A stretch of DNA of 64,000 nucleotides from an uncultured Mediterraneibacter sp. (GTDB lineage Bacteria; Bacillota; Clostridia; Lachnospirales; Lachnospiraceae): NCBI GenBank assembly GCA_944381495.1, contig CALWLJ010000005.1:1-64000 (forward strand). Direction: 5' to 3'. Within the stretch, counting starts at the first letter, position 1, and each line of letters opens with the position of its first letter. This document shows positions 7,689-16,589 of the stretch, in pieces. The notes below the pieces were generated by a model that made no database searches, had not been told where the DNA came from, and saw only the letters and a program-made list of their open reading frames with translations. Both the position numbers and the translations under genes were made by a program.

Positions 7689-9602
7689 TTAATCTACTTT
7701 TTTCTTCAGCAGTCCCAGCAGAAGAGCGGAGACTATGGTACCGACAACAAGGGCAAGCAGGTAGAAGAGAGCGTTGCCTACCACGGGGAATACGAAGATT
7801 CCGCCGTGAGGAGCCATAAGTGTGCATCCGAAAGCCATGGAAAGCGCGCCTGCAACAGCTGAACCTGCGATACATGCGGGGAGCACGTGCAGAGGATCAG
7901 ATGCTGCGAAGGGGATGGCTCCTTCTGTGATAAACGCGAGTCCCATGATGAAGTTGGTCGGTCCGGCATCTCTCTCTTCCTTTGTGAATTTGTGTTTAAA
8001 GAGCAGTGTGGCAAGTGCAATTGCGCAGGGAGGAGTCATACCTCCGATCATGACGGCCGCCATGATGTCATAGTTGCCTGCGGCAATAGATGCAGTACCG
8101 AATACATATGCCGCCTTATTAAATGGACCGCCCATATCGATAGCCATCATGCCGCCGAGGATCAGTCCGATCAGAATCTTGCTGGACTCACCCATGTTGG
8201 ACAGACCGGTGTTCAGCGCCGTGTTGATAGCTCCCATAACCGGTTCTACGATAAAGTTCATCAGCAGACCCATGATCAGGATGCCGAATACAGGGTAGAG
8301 AAGTACAGGAGCGATTTTCTCGATGGCCTGGGGGAGTTTGCTGCATACTTTTCGGAGCAGAAGGATAATGTAGCCTGCTGCAAAGCCTGCTACCAGCGCG
8401 CCCAGGAAACCGGACTTTCCGCCGGAGGCGATCATGCCTCCTACGAATCCTACCGCAAGGGCCGGCCGGTCACCGATGGCCATGGCGATGAATCCAGCCA
8501 GTACAGGGAGCATGAATCCGAATGCCGTATCTCCGATCCCTTTAAAGAGTGCGGCAATTGGTGTGATCGTACCGAAGTTCGCCCTTTCGTCCGCCGGAAG
8601 CGCGCTCAGATCAACATTGAGCCCATCAATCAGAAAGGCGATGGCGATCAGAATACCGCCGCCCACAACAAAGGGAAGCATATGAGACACACCATTCATC
8701 AGCTGGGTGTAGATCTGGTGTCCGATCCCTCCGGATTTTCCGCCTGCAGCAGCTGATCCGGCGCTTTCGCCTGTTCCGTGATAGATCGGAACATTACCGG
8801 ACATCGCCTGATCGATCAGCTGGTCCGCTTTGCTGATACCGTCAGATACCTGGCAGACAATAACTTTCTTTCCGTCAAACCGGTCCATGGGAACCTGCGC
8901 GTCGGCGGCCACGATGATGCAGTCTGCGTCCTGGATCTCATCAGCTGTGAGTACGTTTTTCGCTCCGCCGGATCCTCTTGTCTCCACTTTGATAAAGCAA
9001 TTCTTTGCTTTTGCAGCTTTCTCAAGTCCTTCCGCCGCCATATAGGTATGAGCGATGCCGGTAGGGCAGGAGGTGACTGCCAGTAACTTAAAGCTGTTTT
9101 CGGCAGGAGCGTTTGTGTCGGCAAGTCTTTCATCGATATCGCTTTCTTCTTTGTCCGCTTTATCGATAATGGACAGAAATTCATCTACTGTCTTCGCGTT
9201 TCTCAGGTTATTGGCAAAGTCTTCATCCATCATAAGGACGGAAAGTTTGCTGAGTACATCCAGATGAACGTTGTCTTTTGTATTTGGAGCCGCGATCAGG
9301 AACATCAGAGTAACCGGTTTCCCGTCAAGAGCGTCAAAATCAACGCCGTCCTTTATGACCATGGCAGCCAGTCCCGGCTTATCTACAGCATCGCATTTCC
9401 CGTGTGGAATGGCGATCCCTTCTCCTACGCCGGTGGTGCTTTCCTCTTCACGGGCGTATACCTGTCTGCGGTAGGCTTCCCTGTCATTAATTTTTCCACT
9501 TTTAACCATCAGATCTACGATCTGATCCAGCGCTTCGCTTTTTGTCTTTGGATTTCCAGTAAGAGAGATACTTCTCTTATCAAGCAGATCTGTAATCCTC
9601 AT
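7689..9602 (-). CDS. fruA: PTS fructose transporter, EIIABC
   Basis: A 637-residue phosphotransferase permease that takes up fructose while phosphorylating it to fructose 1-phosphate. Domain order is IIA (residues 1-~145, phospho-His in GIAIPHGK), IIB (residues ~170-270, phospho-Cys in AVTSCPTGIAHTYMAAE), a Gly/Ala/Ser-rich linker, and a IIC membrane domain (from ~300) with about nine helices. The start at 9602 is chosen for its GTGAGG site and because MRITDLL is the family N-terminus; an upstream ATG at 9626 is weaker. It lies 45 bases after fruK in one operon. Confidence 0.93.
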   Translation of the reverse strand: MRITDLLDKRSISLTGNPKTKSEALDQIVDLMVKSGKINDREAYRRQVYAREEESTTGVGEGIAIPHGKCDAVDKPGLAAMVIKDGVDFDALDGKPVTLMFLIAAPNTKDNVHLDVLSKLSVLMMDEDFANNLRNAKTVDEFLSIIDKADKEESDIDERLADTNAPAENSFKLLAVTSCPTGIAHTYMAAEGLEKAAKAKNCFIKVETRGSGGAKNVLTADEIQDADCIIVAADAQVPMDRFDGKKVIVCQVSDGISKADQLIDQAMSGNVPIYHGTGESAGSAAAGGKSGGIGHQIYTQLMNGVSHMLPFVVGGGILIAIAFLIDGLNVDLSALPADERANFGTITPIAALFKGIGDTAFGFMLPVLAGFIAMAIGDRPALAVGFVGGMIASGGKSGFLGALVAGFAAGYIILLLRKVCSKLPQAIEKIAPVLLYPVFGILIMGLLMNFIVEPVMGAINTALNTGLSNMGESSKILIGLILGGMMAIDMGGPFNKAAYVFGTASIAAGNYDIMAAVMIGGMTPPCAIALATLLFKHKFTKEERDAGPTNFIMGLAFITEGAIPFAASDPLHVLPACIAGSAVAGALSMAFGCTLMAPHGGIFVFPVVGNALFYLLALVVGTIVSALLLGLLKKKVD

Positions 9603-9647
9603 TTTTACAACCTCACTTTCATTCATACCTTATTTTTGCCGGTGCAT

Positions 9648-10553
9648 TTATATAATCTGTCTGTACAGATCCATGATCTCTTCCTTTGTTGCAAGATATT
9701 CGGAAAAGGCGCTGGCGCTTCCGGCAGAAACACCCATGTAAAAAGCGTGTCTGTAATCTTTCTTTTCCAGCCATCCTGCTGTAAATCCGGCTACCATGGA
9801 ATCACCGGATCCAACTGCGTTTACCAGCGTGCCCCTGGGCGCCGGAGTGTCATAGATACTGCCGTCTTCCGCTACAAGTACCGCTCCTTCTCCTGCCATG
9901 GAGATCAGCACGTTTCTTGCCCCCATGTCCTGCAGCTTCCTGCCGTAGGGAACCACTTCCTCCCTTTTATTCAGTTCTACGCCGAACAGATCTCCCAGCT
10001 CATGGTTGTTAGGTTTGATGAGGAAGGGGTGATATGGGAGCACTTTCTTCAGCAGATCACCTGTGGCATCCACGATACAGGTAACGTCTCTGTCTTTCAG
10101 CTGTTCCAGGATCCTGCTGTAGATATCGTCCGGCATGGTGGCGGGGATACTTCCTGCCAGAACAAGAACATCGCCTGCGGCAAGAGCGTTCAGTTTATTC
10201 ATCAGCTCCTGAGTCTTCTCTCTGCTGATTGACGGCCCCATGCCGTTGATCTCTGTTCCATCGATACTTTTCAGCTTCACATTGATCCGGGAGATTCCTT
10301 CGTCAATACGTATGAAATCAGAGTGTACGCCGATTTCTTCCACTCTTCGGACAATCTCATCGCCCGTGAAGCCTGCGACAAATCCCAACGCTGTGCTGTC
10401 GATCCCCAGGTTTTTCAGGATCGTTGAAACATTGATCCCTTTTCCGCCGGGGAGGAGCAGTTCGGAACTGGTCCTGTTTGTCAGGCCAAGCCTGAAGTCA
10501 TCAACAGAAACAATGTAATCCAGTGAAGGATTAAAAGTAACCGTATAGATCAT
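9648..10553 (-). CDS. fruK: 1-phosphofructokinase
   Basis: A 301-residue PfkB-family kinase that converts fructose 1-phosphate to fructose 1,6-bisphosphate. Family signs are the start MIYTVTFNPSLDYIVSVDDF, the GGKGINVSTILKNLG motif near residue 38 and the C-terminal active-site signature NAVGSGDSMVAGF with the catalytic Asp. The start at 10553 follows GGAGGGAATC; the frame is open further upstream but without a ribosome site. First gene of the fructose operon, so the whole pathway from uptake to glycolysis is encoded together. Confidence 0.93.
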   Translation of the reverse strand: MIYTVTFNPSLDYIVSVDDFRLGLTNRTSSELLLPGGKGINVSTILKNLGIDSTALGFVAGFTGDEIVRRVEEIGVHSDFIRIDEGISRINVKLKSIDGTEINGMGPSISREKTQELMNKLNALAAGDVLVLAGSIPATMPDDIYSRILEQLKDRDVTCIVDATGDLLKKVLPYHPFLIKPNNHELGDLFGVELNKREEVVPYGRKLQDMGARNVLISMAGEGAVLVAEDGSIYDTPAPRGTLVNAVGSGDSMVAGFTAGWLEKKDYRHAFYMGVSAGSASAFSEYLATKEEIMDLYRQII

Positions 10554-10583
10554 TTTGATTCCCTCCATTTCTTTTATGGCTAT

Positions 10584-10612
10584 ATTATAAAACCAAATTC
10601 GGTCAAATTCAA
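10584..10612 (-). promoter_or_regulatory. Fructose operon promoter with overlapping DeoR-type repeats
   Basis: On the minus strand TTGAAT and TATAAT are separated by exactly 17 bases, about 30 bases before fruK. The spacer and -35 region hold two GAATTTG repeats exactly 10 bases apart (one helical turn; plus-strand 10594-10600 and 10604-10610), as expected for a DeoR/FruR operator blocking the promoter. Inferred from sequence pattern. Confidence 0.65.
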
Positions 10613-10735
10613 CCATAATAATTCACATAAATAAAGTTTAAAATTGATGTAGTTTGCACAAAAATGATTTATTTTGAACGAGTTTGAAATTTAATAGGAA
10701 AAGACAAGATGCGGTGTTTTACAGTATCCCCTTTT

Positions 10736-10798
10736 TTAATAAAAACATCCGGGGGATCAGCAGCTGAATCTGTCAGAGCTTCTGATCTCCCGGATGTT
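10736..10798 (-). terminator. Terminator of the glycerol dehydrogenase gene
   Basis: AACATCCGGGGGATCAG pairs with CTGATCTCCCGGATGTT around a ~20-base loop. On the minus strand it is followed by TTTTTATTAAAAAA, so it terminates transcription from 11963. Confidence 0.8.
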
Positions 10799-10868
10799 CT
10801 ATCATCAAAGGGTATAAGGTGTTAATTTTTTGCTCTTGCGTGCAGCGGGCCAAACGGTCATTTATTTT

Positions 10869-11963
10869 TTATCTGGCCAGCGCTTCCTTTCCAAGTGCAT
10901 CAGCTGCTATAATCGCCGCGTAGAGCTGATCGGGCGTTACATCAGACACCATATTATGGATGGATTCGCCTTCCACACAGGACTTCTCGGCGATAACGCG
11001 GATCTCTTCCTCTTTTGTAATGCCGATCTCTTCCAGCGTGACAGGAAGACCGACTTCCATGCAGAACTTCTGGACTTCTTCGAATTCCTTTCTGGGCGCC
11101 CGTTCAAGGACCAGCTGCACCAGAGTACCGAAGGCAACACAGTTTCCGTGAGGAGCACTGTGTCCGCCAAGAGCGGTCAGCCCGTTATAGAAAGAATGAG
11201 CCGTAGCAAGTCCGCCGTTGTCTGCTCCTACGCCGGACAGATATACATTCGCTTCTATGATGGCTTCCAGAGCAGGTGTGACTACATGGCACTCGCAGGC
11301 TTTCTTGGCAGCGGCGCCGTATTCCCTCAATGTGTCATAGCACAGTCTGCACAGAGCCATGGCAGAACGGGTGATGCCGCCAGACTCCAGGCTTGGAGCA
11401 TCCGTGCGCTCGCATGCACGTGCCTCGAAATATGTCCCAAGAGCATCGCCCATGCCTGCTACCAGGAATTTGACCGGAGCATTGGCAATCACTTCACTGT
11501 CTACAATGACCGCTTCCGGATTCTTGGGGTAGAACAGGTAACTGTTGAATGTCTTGTCGTCATTATAGATAACGGAAAGACCGGTACATGGAGCGTCTGT
11601 TGCCACTACAGTAGGAATAATCACGACAGGAAGTTTTTCGTAATAAGCTGTAGCTTTGGCTGTATCGATCGCGGAACCGCCTCCTACGCCTACTACTACA
11701 TTGAGACCGTTTTCTCTGACGATCCTGCGCATTTTATCAATCTCACCGGTACTGGAGATGCCGCCAAATATCTCATACTGACGGGTATCGTCAGTGCCTT
11801 CAAAGCTTTTTTCGATTTTATCGTGGGTCATTTTATATCCGCTTCTGGAACAGATGAAAAGCCATTTATTTCCGAGACTTGTCATTTCCTTGTGAAACTG
11901 GAGCAGGGAATCTTTCCCCTGTACGTATTTCTGAGGTGCGCGCATCATTCTAAGTCTAAGCAT
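10869..11963 (-). CDS. gldA: Glycerol dehydrogenase
   Basis: A 364-residue metal-dependent dehydrogenase oxidising glycerol to dihydroxyacetone with NAD+. The NAD-binding GVGGGSAIDTAKA is near residue 93, IPTVVATDAPC follows, and the metal ligands are the Asp in GMGDALGTYFEA and the His residues in ATAHSFYNG and HSAPHGNCVAFG. Length matches GldA. It has a strong AAAGGAGGA site and its own terminator, so it is monocistronic. In fermenters it can run in either direction as a redox valve; the direction here is not shown. Confidence 0.9.
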   Translation of the reverse strand: MLRLRMMRAPQKYVQGKDSLLQFHKEMTSLGNKWLFICSRSGYKMTHDKIEKSFEGTDDTRQYEIFGGISSTGEIDKMRRIVRENGLNVVVGVGGGSAIDTAKATAYYEKLPVVIIPTVVATDAPCTGLSVIYNDDKTFNSYLFYPKNPEAVIVDSEVIANAPVKFLVAGMGDALGTYFEARACERTDAPSLESGGITRSAMALCRLCYDTLREYGAAAKKACECHVVTPALEAIIEANVYLSGVGADNGGLATAHSFYNGLTALGGHSAPHGNCVAFGTLVQLVLERAPRKEFEEVQKFCMEVGLPVTLEEIGITKEEEIRVIAEKSCVEGESIHNMVSDVTPDQLYAAIIAADALGKEALAR

Positions 11964-12026
11964 TGTAAAGTCCTCCTTTTATCCAGATTGGAAAAATTGT
12001 AAAAACATAAAAAGAACATATACTCT

Positions 12027-12105
12027 GGAACAATAAGAAAAAGATATAAATAAAAATAGGATTAAGCAGAAAATTATGAGCAATCTATATCTTTTTCTTT
12101 GTTCC
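12027..12105. repeat. Inverted repeat with ~37-base loop
   Basis: GGAACAATAAGAAAAAGATA (12027-) recurs in inverted form as TATATCTTTTTCTTTGTTCC (12086-12105), about 20 bp with a two-base difference. It lies between gldA and a response-regulator remnant. It is A/T-rich with no T run placed for termination, so it may be an old insertion footprint or a regulatory stem. Confidence 0.5.
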
Positions 12106-12187
12106 AATGAAAAAATAGCACTGGGGGAGAATACTGTCAATGACCTGAAGAAAACTGCGAAAAAACCGGCATTGTGTACAGAATGCG

Positions 12188-12403
12188 GTGAAAAAGAAAT
12201 GCTTTTCCATTGATTCTATATCAAAGGATAATGCCAGCTATATGATTATTGTGCCAGACCGGGGAAAAGGTCATGAGATCCGTTCAAGTAATGTGAAATC
12301 CAGGATTCATTCCCTGAAAAACAAAATCCAGGACGGAAGCGGGCTGTTCCATACGGTAAGAGGTGTGGGATACAAATTTGAGGATGATATGACAAAAATG
12401 TAA
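12188..12403 (+). pseudogene. Remnant of an OmpR-family response regulator
   Basis: The last ~30 residues read SGLFHTVRGVGYKFEDD, the diagnostic end of a winged-helix OmpR/PhoB output domain, and VKSRIHSLKNKI matches the preceding helix. The receiver domain and most of the DNA-binding domain are gone and there is no good ribosome site. No partner kinase is nearby. It is a decayed fragment. Confidence 0.6.
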
Positions 12404-12485
12404 GACAAATGCAAGGCGGTTGTCAGGTTTTTATCTGAATGCGGTGATATGATAGGTGCATACAAAAGAAGACGAGGTGACTGCT

Positions 12486-13625
12486 GTGGGAGTTTATAAA
12501 GATGTTATCCTGCAGGCCGTGATCGCTTTTCCTGTCATTGCCTGCATCATTACTTTGCCCTATATATTGTATAACTATCATAAGTATGGATCTGTGCTGA
12601 GTATACGGATCCTGATTGTGTATTCTTTTATCCTTTATCTGATCTGTGCATACTTTCTGGTGATCCTTCCCCTTCCGTCTATAGAAGAAGTGGAGGCCAT
12701 GACCGGACCGGGAGTCCAGCTGATTCCCTTTCAGTTTGTCCGGGATATCGTGAAAGAGTCCAGCGCCCGTCTTTCGGATCCTGTGAGCTGGCTGACTCTG
12801 GTCAATAATAAGGCGCTGTTTCAGGTTGTGTTCAATGTGATCATGACGGTTCCTTTCGGAGTGTATCTGCGCTATTATTTCCGGTGCGGGCTGAGAAAAA
12901 CAGTTTTGTTTTCCTTTCTTCTGTCGCTGTTTTTTGAGCTGACCCAGCTTTCCGGACTGTATTTTATCTATCCCAGAGGATACCGGATCTTTGATGTAGA
13001 TGATCTGATGGCAAATACCCTGGGAGGAGCTGCAGGGTATTTTGGGGTGAAACCGTTCCTTGGGATACTGCCTTCACGGGAAGAGATGGATATGGCAAGC
13101 TTCCGCAGGGGCAGAGACGTCTCAGTGGCAAGAAGAATGCTGGCGTTTCTGATCGACCTTCCGGCGGCGGGGCTGTATACGGCTGTATTGTCAGCTGTGT
13201 TACCGTTTACAGCGAGAGGAAAGTGCGGGGTGATCTGGCTTTCCTACTATATCTTTACTTCACTTATCATGAAAGGTGCTACTGTTGGTAAAAAGCTGAT
13301 GAAGATACGGGTGGGGAAAACCAGGGGGATTTACGGTCAGGAACCGTGCTGGCATCAGTATGTGATCCGATACTGCGGACTCTGGGCAGTTCTGTATCTG
13401 GTCCCGTCTCTTGTCCTGATGGCTGTGACTGCATGGACAGAAGCAACAGGAAGGAATCTTGCAGACAGATTGGCGGTTCAGGGAATGTTTTCCGGCATCT
13501 GGTTTTTCTTTCTGCTGTTTGAGCTGGTCAGGATGATGATGCACCGGCCGCTGTTTTATGAGAAGCTGTCCGGAACACAAATAATAAGCACCATCGACGG
13601 AGGAAAAAACGAAGAGAAAGAATGA
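12486..13625 (+). CDS. VanZ-like / RDD two-domain membrane protein
   Basis: A 379-residue integral membrane protein. The N-terminal half is VanZ-like: helices, then VIMTVPFGVYLRYYF and FFELTQLSGLYFIYPRGYRIFDVDDLMANTLGG. The C-terminal half is an RDD domain: ARRMLAFLIDLPAAGLY, GATVGKKLMKIRV and LADRLAVQG. VanZ proteins are linked to low-level teicoplanin resistance; RDD domains are of uncertain transport role. The GTG start at 12486 has GAGGTG just upstream; an in-frame GTG at 12456 is the alternative. It stands alone with a strong terminator. Confidence 0.8.
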   Translation: MGVYKDVILQAVIAFPVIACIITLPYILYNYHKYGSVLSIRILIVYSFILYLICAYFLVILPLPSIEEVEAMTGPGVQLIPFQFVRDIVKESSARLSDPVSWLTLVNNKALFQVVFNVIMTVPFGVYLRYYFRCGLRKTVLFSFLLSLFFELTQLSGLYFIYPRGYRIFDVDDLMANTLGGAAGYFGVKPFLGILPSREEMDMASFRRGRDVSVARRMLAFLIDLPAAGLYTAVLSAVLPFTARGKCGVIWLSYYIFTSLIMKGATVGKKLMKIRVGKTRGIYGQEPCWHQYVIRYCGLWAVLYLVPSLVLMAVTAWTEATGRNLADRLAVQGMFSGIWFFFLLFELVRMMMHRPLFYEKLSGTQIISTIDGGKNEEKE

Positions 13626-13668
13626 CGGTCATCATCAGCGCAGGAAACAGAAAGTGCAGAATTGTATC

Positions 13669-13707
13669 AGCCGGTTATAGGTTCAGCCTATAACCGGCTA
13701 TCTTTTA
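13669..13707 (+). terminator. Rho-independent terminator
   Basis: A perfect 13-bp stem, AGCCGGTTATAGG with CCTATAACCGGCT around TTCAG, followed by ATCTTTTAT, 44 bases after the VanZ-RDD gene. Confidence 0.85.
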
Positions 13708-13807
13708 TATGCATTAGTAAATCATTATCTGCTGTGTTAGGATAAGAAAGTAATCAGCAGATAGCAGTTGCTTAAGAGCATCAGAATGAAGCATGGAGGA
13801 GAAGAGG

Positions 13808-15133
13808 ATGACAGAGATAAAAAGAGATATAAGAAATTCAGATAACTGGAGTTTTGAAACAAAGCAGGTACACATCGGACAGGAAAAGCCGGATCCTGTT
13901 ACAGGCGCCCGGGCTGTACCCATATATGCGACCACATCCTTTGTCTTTGATGACTGCCGGCATGCGGAGGATCTGTTTGCCCTGCGGGATGCGGGAAACA
14001 TCTACGGCAGACTGAATAATCCAACGGAGGATGTATTTGAGAGACGGATCGCGGCGCTGGAAGGCGGAACTGCCGCTCTGGCTGCCGCATCCGGGGCGGC
14101 GGCCATTACCTATACGTTTCAGGCGCTTGCCGGAGCCGGAGAACATATTGTGGCGTCAAAGACTATCTATGGCGGAACATACAACCTGCTGGCTCATACT
14201 CTTCCGCAGACAAGCGGGATTACGGCTACATTTGTGGATCCGGACGAAGAGGGAGCTTTTGAGGCGGCGATCCGGGAAAACACGAAGGCAATTTTTGCGG
14301 AGACACTGGGCAATCCTAATTCCAATGTGGCGGATCTGGAGAAGCTGGCGGAGATTGCTCACAGGCACGGGATCCCTCTTGTGATCGATTCCACATTTGC
14401 AACGCCTTACCTGGTGCGTCCCATTGAGTATGGCGCGGATATTGTCATTCACTCCGCTACGAAATTCATCGGCGGGCATGGAACAGCGCTGGGAGGCGTC
14501 ATTGTGGACAGCGGTAAGTTTGACTGGAAAGCATCGGGAAAATATCCCTGGATTTCTGAGCCGAACCCCAGCTATCATGGAGTTTCATTTTGTGAGGCGG
14601 CTCCGGATGCGTCATTTGTAACATATGTCCGGGCAGTGCTTCTGAGGGATACCGGGGCGACAATTTCACCATTTCATGCGTTCCTTCTTCTTCAGGGACT
14701 GGAAACGTTGTCTCTTCGTGTGGAGCGCCACGTGGAAAATGCCTTGAAGATCGTCAGTTATCTGGCGGCTCATCCTCAGGTGGAGGCAGTCCATCATCCG
14801 TCTCTCGAGAGCGAGTCCACGCATCTTCTGTATAAGAAATACCTGCCTCAGGGAGGCGGCTCTATTTTTACATTTGAGATCAAAGGAGATGCTGAGACGG
14901 CAAAGAGGTTCATCGACCAGCTGCCTGTCTTTTCTCTGCTGGCAAATGTGGCGGATGTCAAATCACTGGTGATCCATCCGGCTACAACGACACACAGCCA
15001 GTGTACTCCGGAAGAGCTGCGGGAGCAGGGCATCCGGCCGAATACGATCCGTCTTTCCATCGGGATCGAGAAGGCGGAGGATCTGATCGCTGCACTTGAC
15101 GCGGCATTTGAGGCGGTACAGAATCAGCCGTAA
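13808..15133 (+). CDS. metY: O-acetylhomoserine sulfhydrylase (aminocarboxypropyltransferase)
   Basis: A 441-residue PLP enzyme of the Cys/Met metabolism family that makes homocysteine from O-acetylhomoserine and sulfide. Seen are FETKQVHIGQEKPDPVTGAR at the N-terminus, YGRLNNPTEDVFERRIAALEGG and the PLP-lysine motif HSATKFIGGHGTALGG. The length and the long EPNPSYHGVSF loop fit MetY rather than the ~380-residue gamma-synthases or lyases. The start at 13808 follows GGAGGAGAAG. It lies 90 bases before cysK, consistent with a joint role in sulfide assimilation. No SAM riboswitch is visible upstream. Confidence 0.88.
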   Translation: MTEIKRDIRNSDNWSFETKQVHIGQEKPDPVTGARAVPIYATTSFVFDDCRHAEDLFALRDAGNIYGRLNNPTEDVFERRIAALEGGTAALAAASGAAAITYTFQALAGAGEHIVASKTIYGGTYNLLAHTLPQTSGITATFVDPDEEGAFEAAIRENTKAIFAETLGNPNSNVADLEKLAEIAHRHGIPLVIDSTFATPYLVRPIEYGADIVIHSATKFIGGHGTALGGVIVDSGKFDWKASGKYPWISEPNPSYHGVSFCEAAPDASFVTYVRAVLLRDTGATISPFHAFLLLQGLETLSLRVERHVENALKIVSYLAAHPQVEAVHHPSLESESTHLLYKKYLPQGGGSIFTFEIKGDAETAKRFIDQLPVFSLLANVADVKSLVIHPATTTHSQCTPEELREQGIRPNTIRLSIGIEKAEDLIAALDAAFEAVQNQP

Positions 15134-15223
15134 CAGAGTATGATTCGGACGGAATAATAATATTTCAGAAGTGATATACTGCCGGATAAGGCAGAATATG
15201 CAGAAACAGAAGGAGGAAGAAAG

Positions 15224-16153
15224 ATGTCACATTATTATAACAGTGCACTGGAACTGATCGGCAATACTCCGCTGGTGGAAGTGTCTAATATTGAAAAGAG
15301 CGAGGAGATGCAGGCGAAGATACTGGTGAAGCTGGAGTATCTGAATCCAGCAGGAAGCATAAAGGACCGCGCTGCAAAGGCGATGATCGAAGATGCGGAA
15401 GAAAAAGGACTTCTGAAAAAAGGTACGGTGATCATTGAACCTACGTCGGGAAATACAGGAATCGGTCTGGCGGCAATTGCTGCTGTCAGGGGATACAGGA
15501 TCATCCTTACCATGCCCGAGACCATGAGCGTAGAGCGGCGGAATATCCTGAAAGCGTATGGAGCCGAGCTGGTACTGACAGAAGGAGCGAAAGGCATGAA
15601 AGGTGCGATCGAGAAAGCAGAAGAGCTTGCCCGGGAGATCCCGGACAGCTTTATTCCCGGACAGTTTGTCAATCCTGCAAATCCGGCCGCCCACAGAGCG
15701 ACAACAGGGCCGGAGATCTGGAAGGATACGGATGGAAAAGTGGATATCCTTGTAGCTGGAGTAGGAACCGGCGGTACCATTACCGGGGCAGGAGAATATC
15801 TGAAAGAGATGAACCCGGCAGTACAGATCGTGGCTGTTGAGCCCGAAGGATCACCGGTGCTGTCAGAGGGAAAGGCCGGGAAACATGGCATCCAGGGAAT
15901 CGGAGCAGGATTTGTACCGGACGTGCTGAACACTTCCGTATATGACACAGTGCTCAGGGTAAAAGAAGACGAAGCCTATGCGGCAGCAAAGCTGCTGGCG
16001 AGAAAAGAGGGCGTTCTGGTGGGAATCTCCTCCGGAGCAGCTCTTCACGGAGCAATCAAACTGGCAAAACAGCCTGAAAACAGAGGGAAGGTTATTGTGG
16101 CGGTCCTGCCCGATTCCGGAGACAGGTATTACTCCACACCGCTGTTTGGATAA
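15224..16153 (+). CDS. cysK: Cysteine synthase A
   Basis: A 309-residue PLP enzyme (O-acetylserine sulfhydrylase) that makes cysteine from O-acetylserine and sulfide. Motifs: the PLP lysine in [11 protein letters not shown] (near residue 45), the substrate loop [12 protein letters not shown], the phosphate-binding [12 protein letters not shown], and SSGAALHGA near the end. Length and order are normal for CysK. It follows metY in the same orientation behind an AAGGAGGAAG site. Downstream begins the palindromic-repeat region. Confidence 0.93.
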   Translation: MSHYYNSALELIGNTPLVEVSNIEKSEEMQAKILVKLEYLNPAGSIKDRAAKAMIEDAEEKGLLKKGTVIIEPTSGNTGIGLAAIAAVRGYRIILTMPETMSVERRNILKAYGAELVLTEGAKGMKGAIEKAEELAREIPDSFIPGQFVNPANPAAHRATTGPEIWKDTDGKVDILVAGVGTGGTITGAGEYLKEMNPAVQIVAVEPEGSPVLSEGKAGKHGIQGIGAGFVPDVLNTSVYDTVLRVKEDEAYAAAKLLARKEGVLVGISSGAALHGAIKLAKQPENRGKVIVAVLPDSGDRYYSTPLFG

Positions 16154-16246
16154 TAGCGTTTTTTCAGAAAGCATCCAGAAACGGGGCGGATGATTGGCGT
16201 CACGTATTCTGGGAAAAGGAGACAGCTGTGCGATGTTCCGTTCCAT

Positions 16247-16376
16247 AATCCGGAAAATCTAACAGGCCGAAGAGATGTTTAAAAGCAAACCGGCGCGCAG
16301 GGCAACTCACTCCGCTCAAACAATCCCTGCGCGCCGATTAACAACATCTCTCCGCCCTTAAGATTTTCAGCGGATT
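16247..16376. repeat. Palindromic element A (conserved-loop family 1)
   Basis: A ~130-base imperfect palindrome. The inner stem is a perfect 12 bp (CGGCGCGCAGGG / CCCTGCGCGCCG, 16289-16336), and complementarity continues outward through AGAGATGTT/AACATCTCT and GAAAATCT/AGATTTTC to AATCC/GGATT. The 22-base apical loop (CAACTCACTCCGCTCA...) recurs almost unchanged, as its reverse complement, in the loop of element B, though the stems differ. It lies after cysK and has no T run, so it is not simply a terminator. Confidence 0.7.
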
Positions 16377-16476
16377 CTTCCAAAGTCACATCTCCCGGCC
16401 GTCTCCTTCCCCCAGAAAGTATACTCAAATCGTCCGCCCCGCTTCCTGCACTGTCCAAATTGGAAATGCTGTTGCC

Positions 16477-16565
16477 TAAACAGGCCACAGCGCAAACTGG
16501 CGCGGCTTGGAGTTCTTACCATTTGTAAGACTTCCGGGCCGCGCCTCTTGTTTCCGGGCTGTTTA
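16477..16565. repeat. Palindromic element C (inverted partner of D)
   Basis: An ~89-base palindrome: TAAACAG/CTGTTTA at the base, GGCGCGGC/GCCGCGCC in the middle, GTTCTTAC/GTAAGAC at the top and a CATTT loop. Its core (about 16500-16554) reappears as a reverse complement at 18429-18483 with only about four differences in 55 bases. The two copies thus flank the Rpn-type nuclease gene as inverted repeats about 1.9 kb apart. Confidence 0.75.
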
Positions 16566-16589
16566 TCCGCTGACTTCCGTCCTGAACAG

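Noticed and set aside
7689-9600. Long open frames on the strand opposite fruA, carB, xfp and pyrG
   Set aside because: These are shadows of GC-rich coding genes; they lack ribosome sites and recognisable domains.
13700-13807. Possible SAM or other sulfur riboswitch ahead of metY
   Set aside because: The ~100 bases between the VanZ-RDD terminator and metY contain no SAM-I/II core, kink-turn or terminator pair that I can find.
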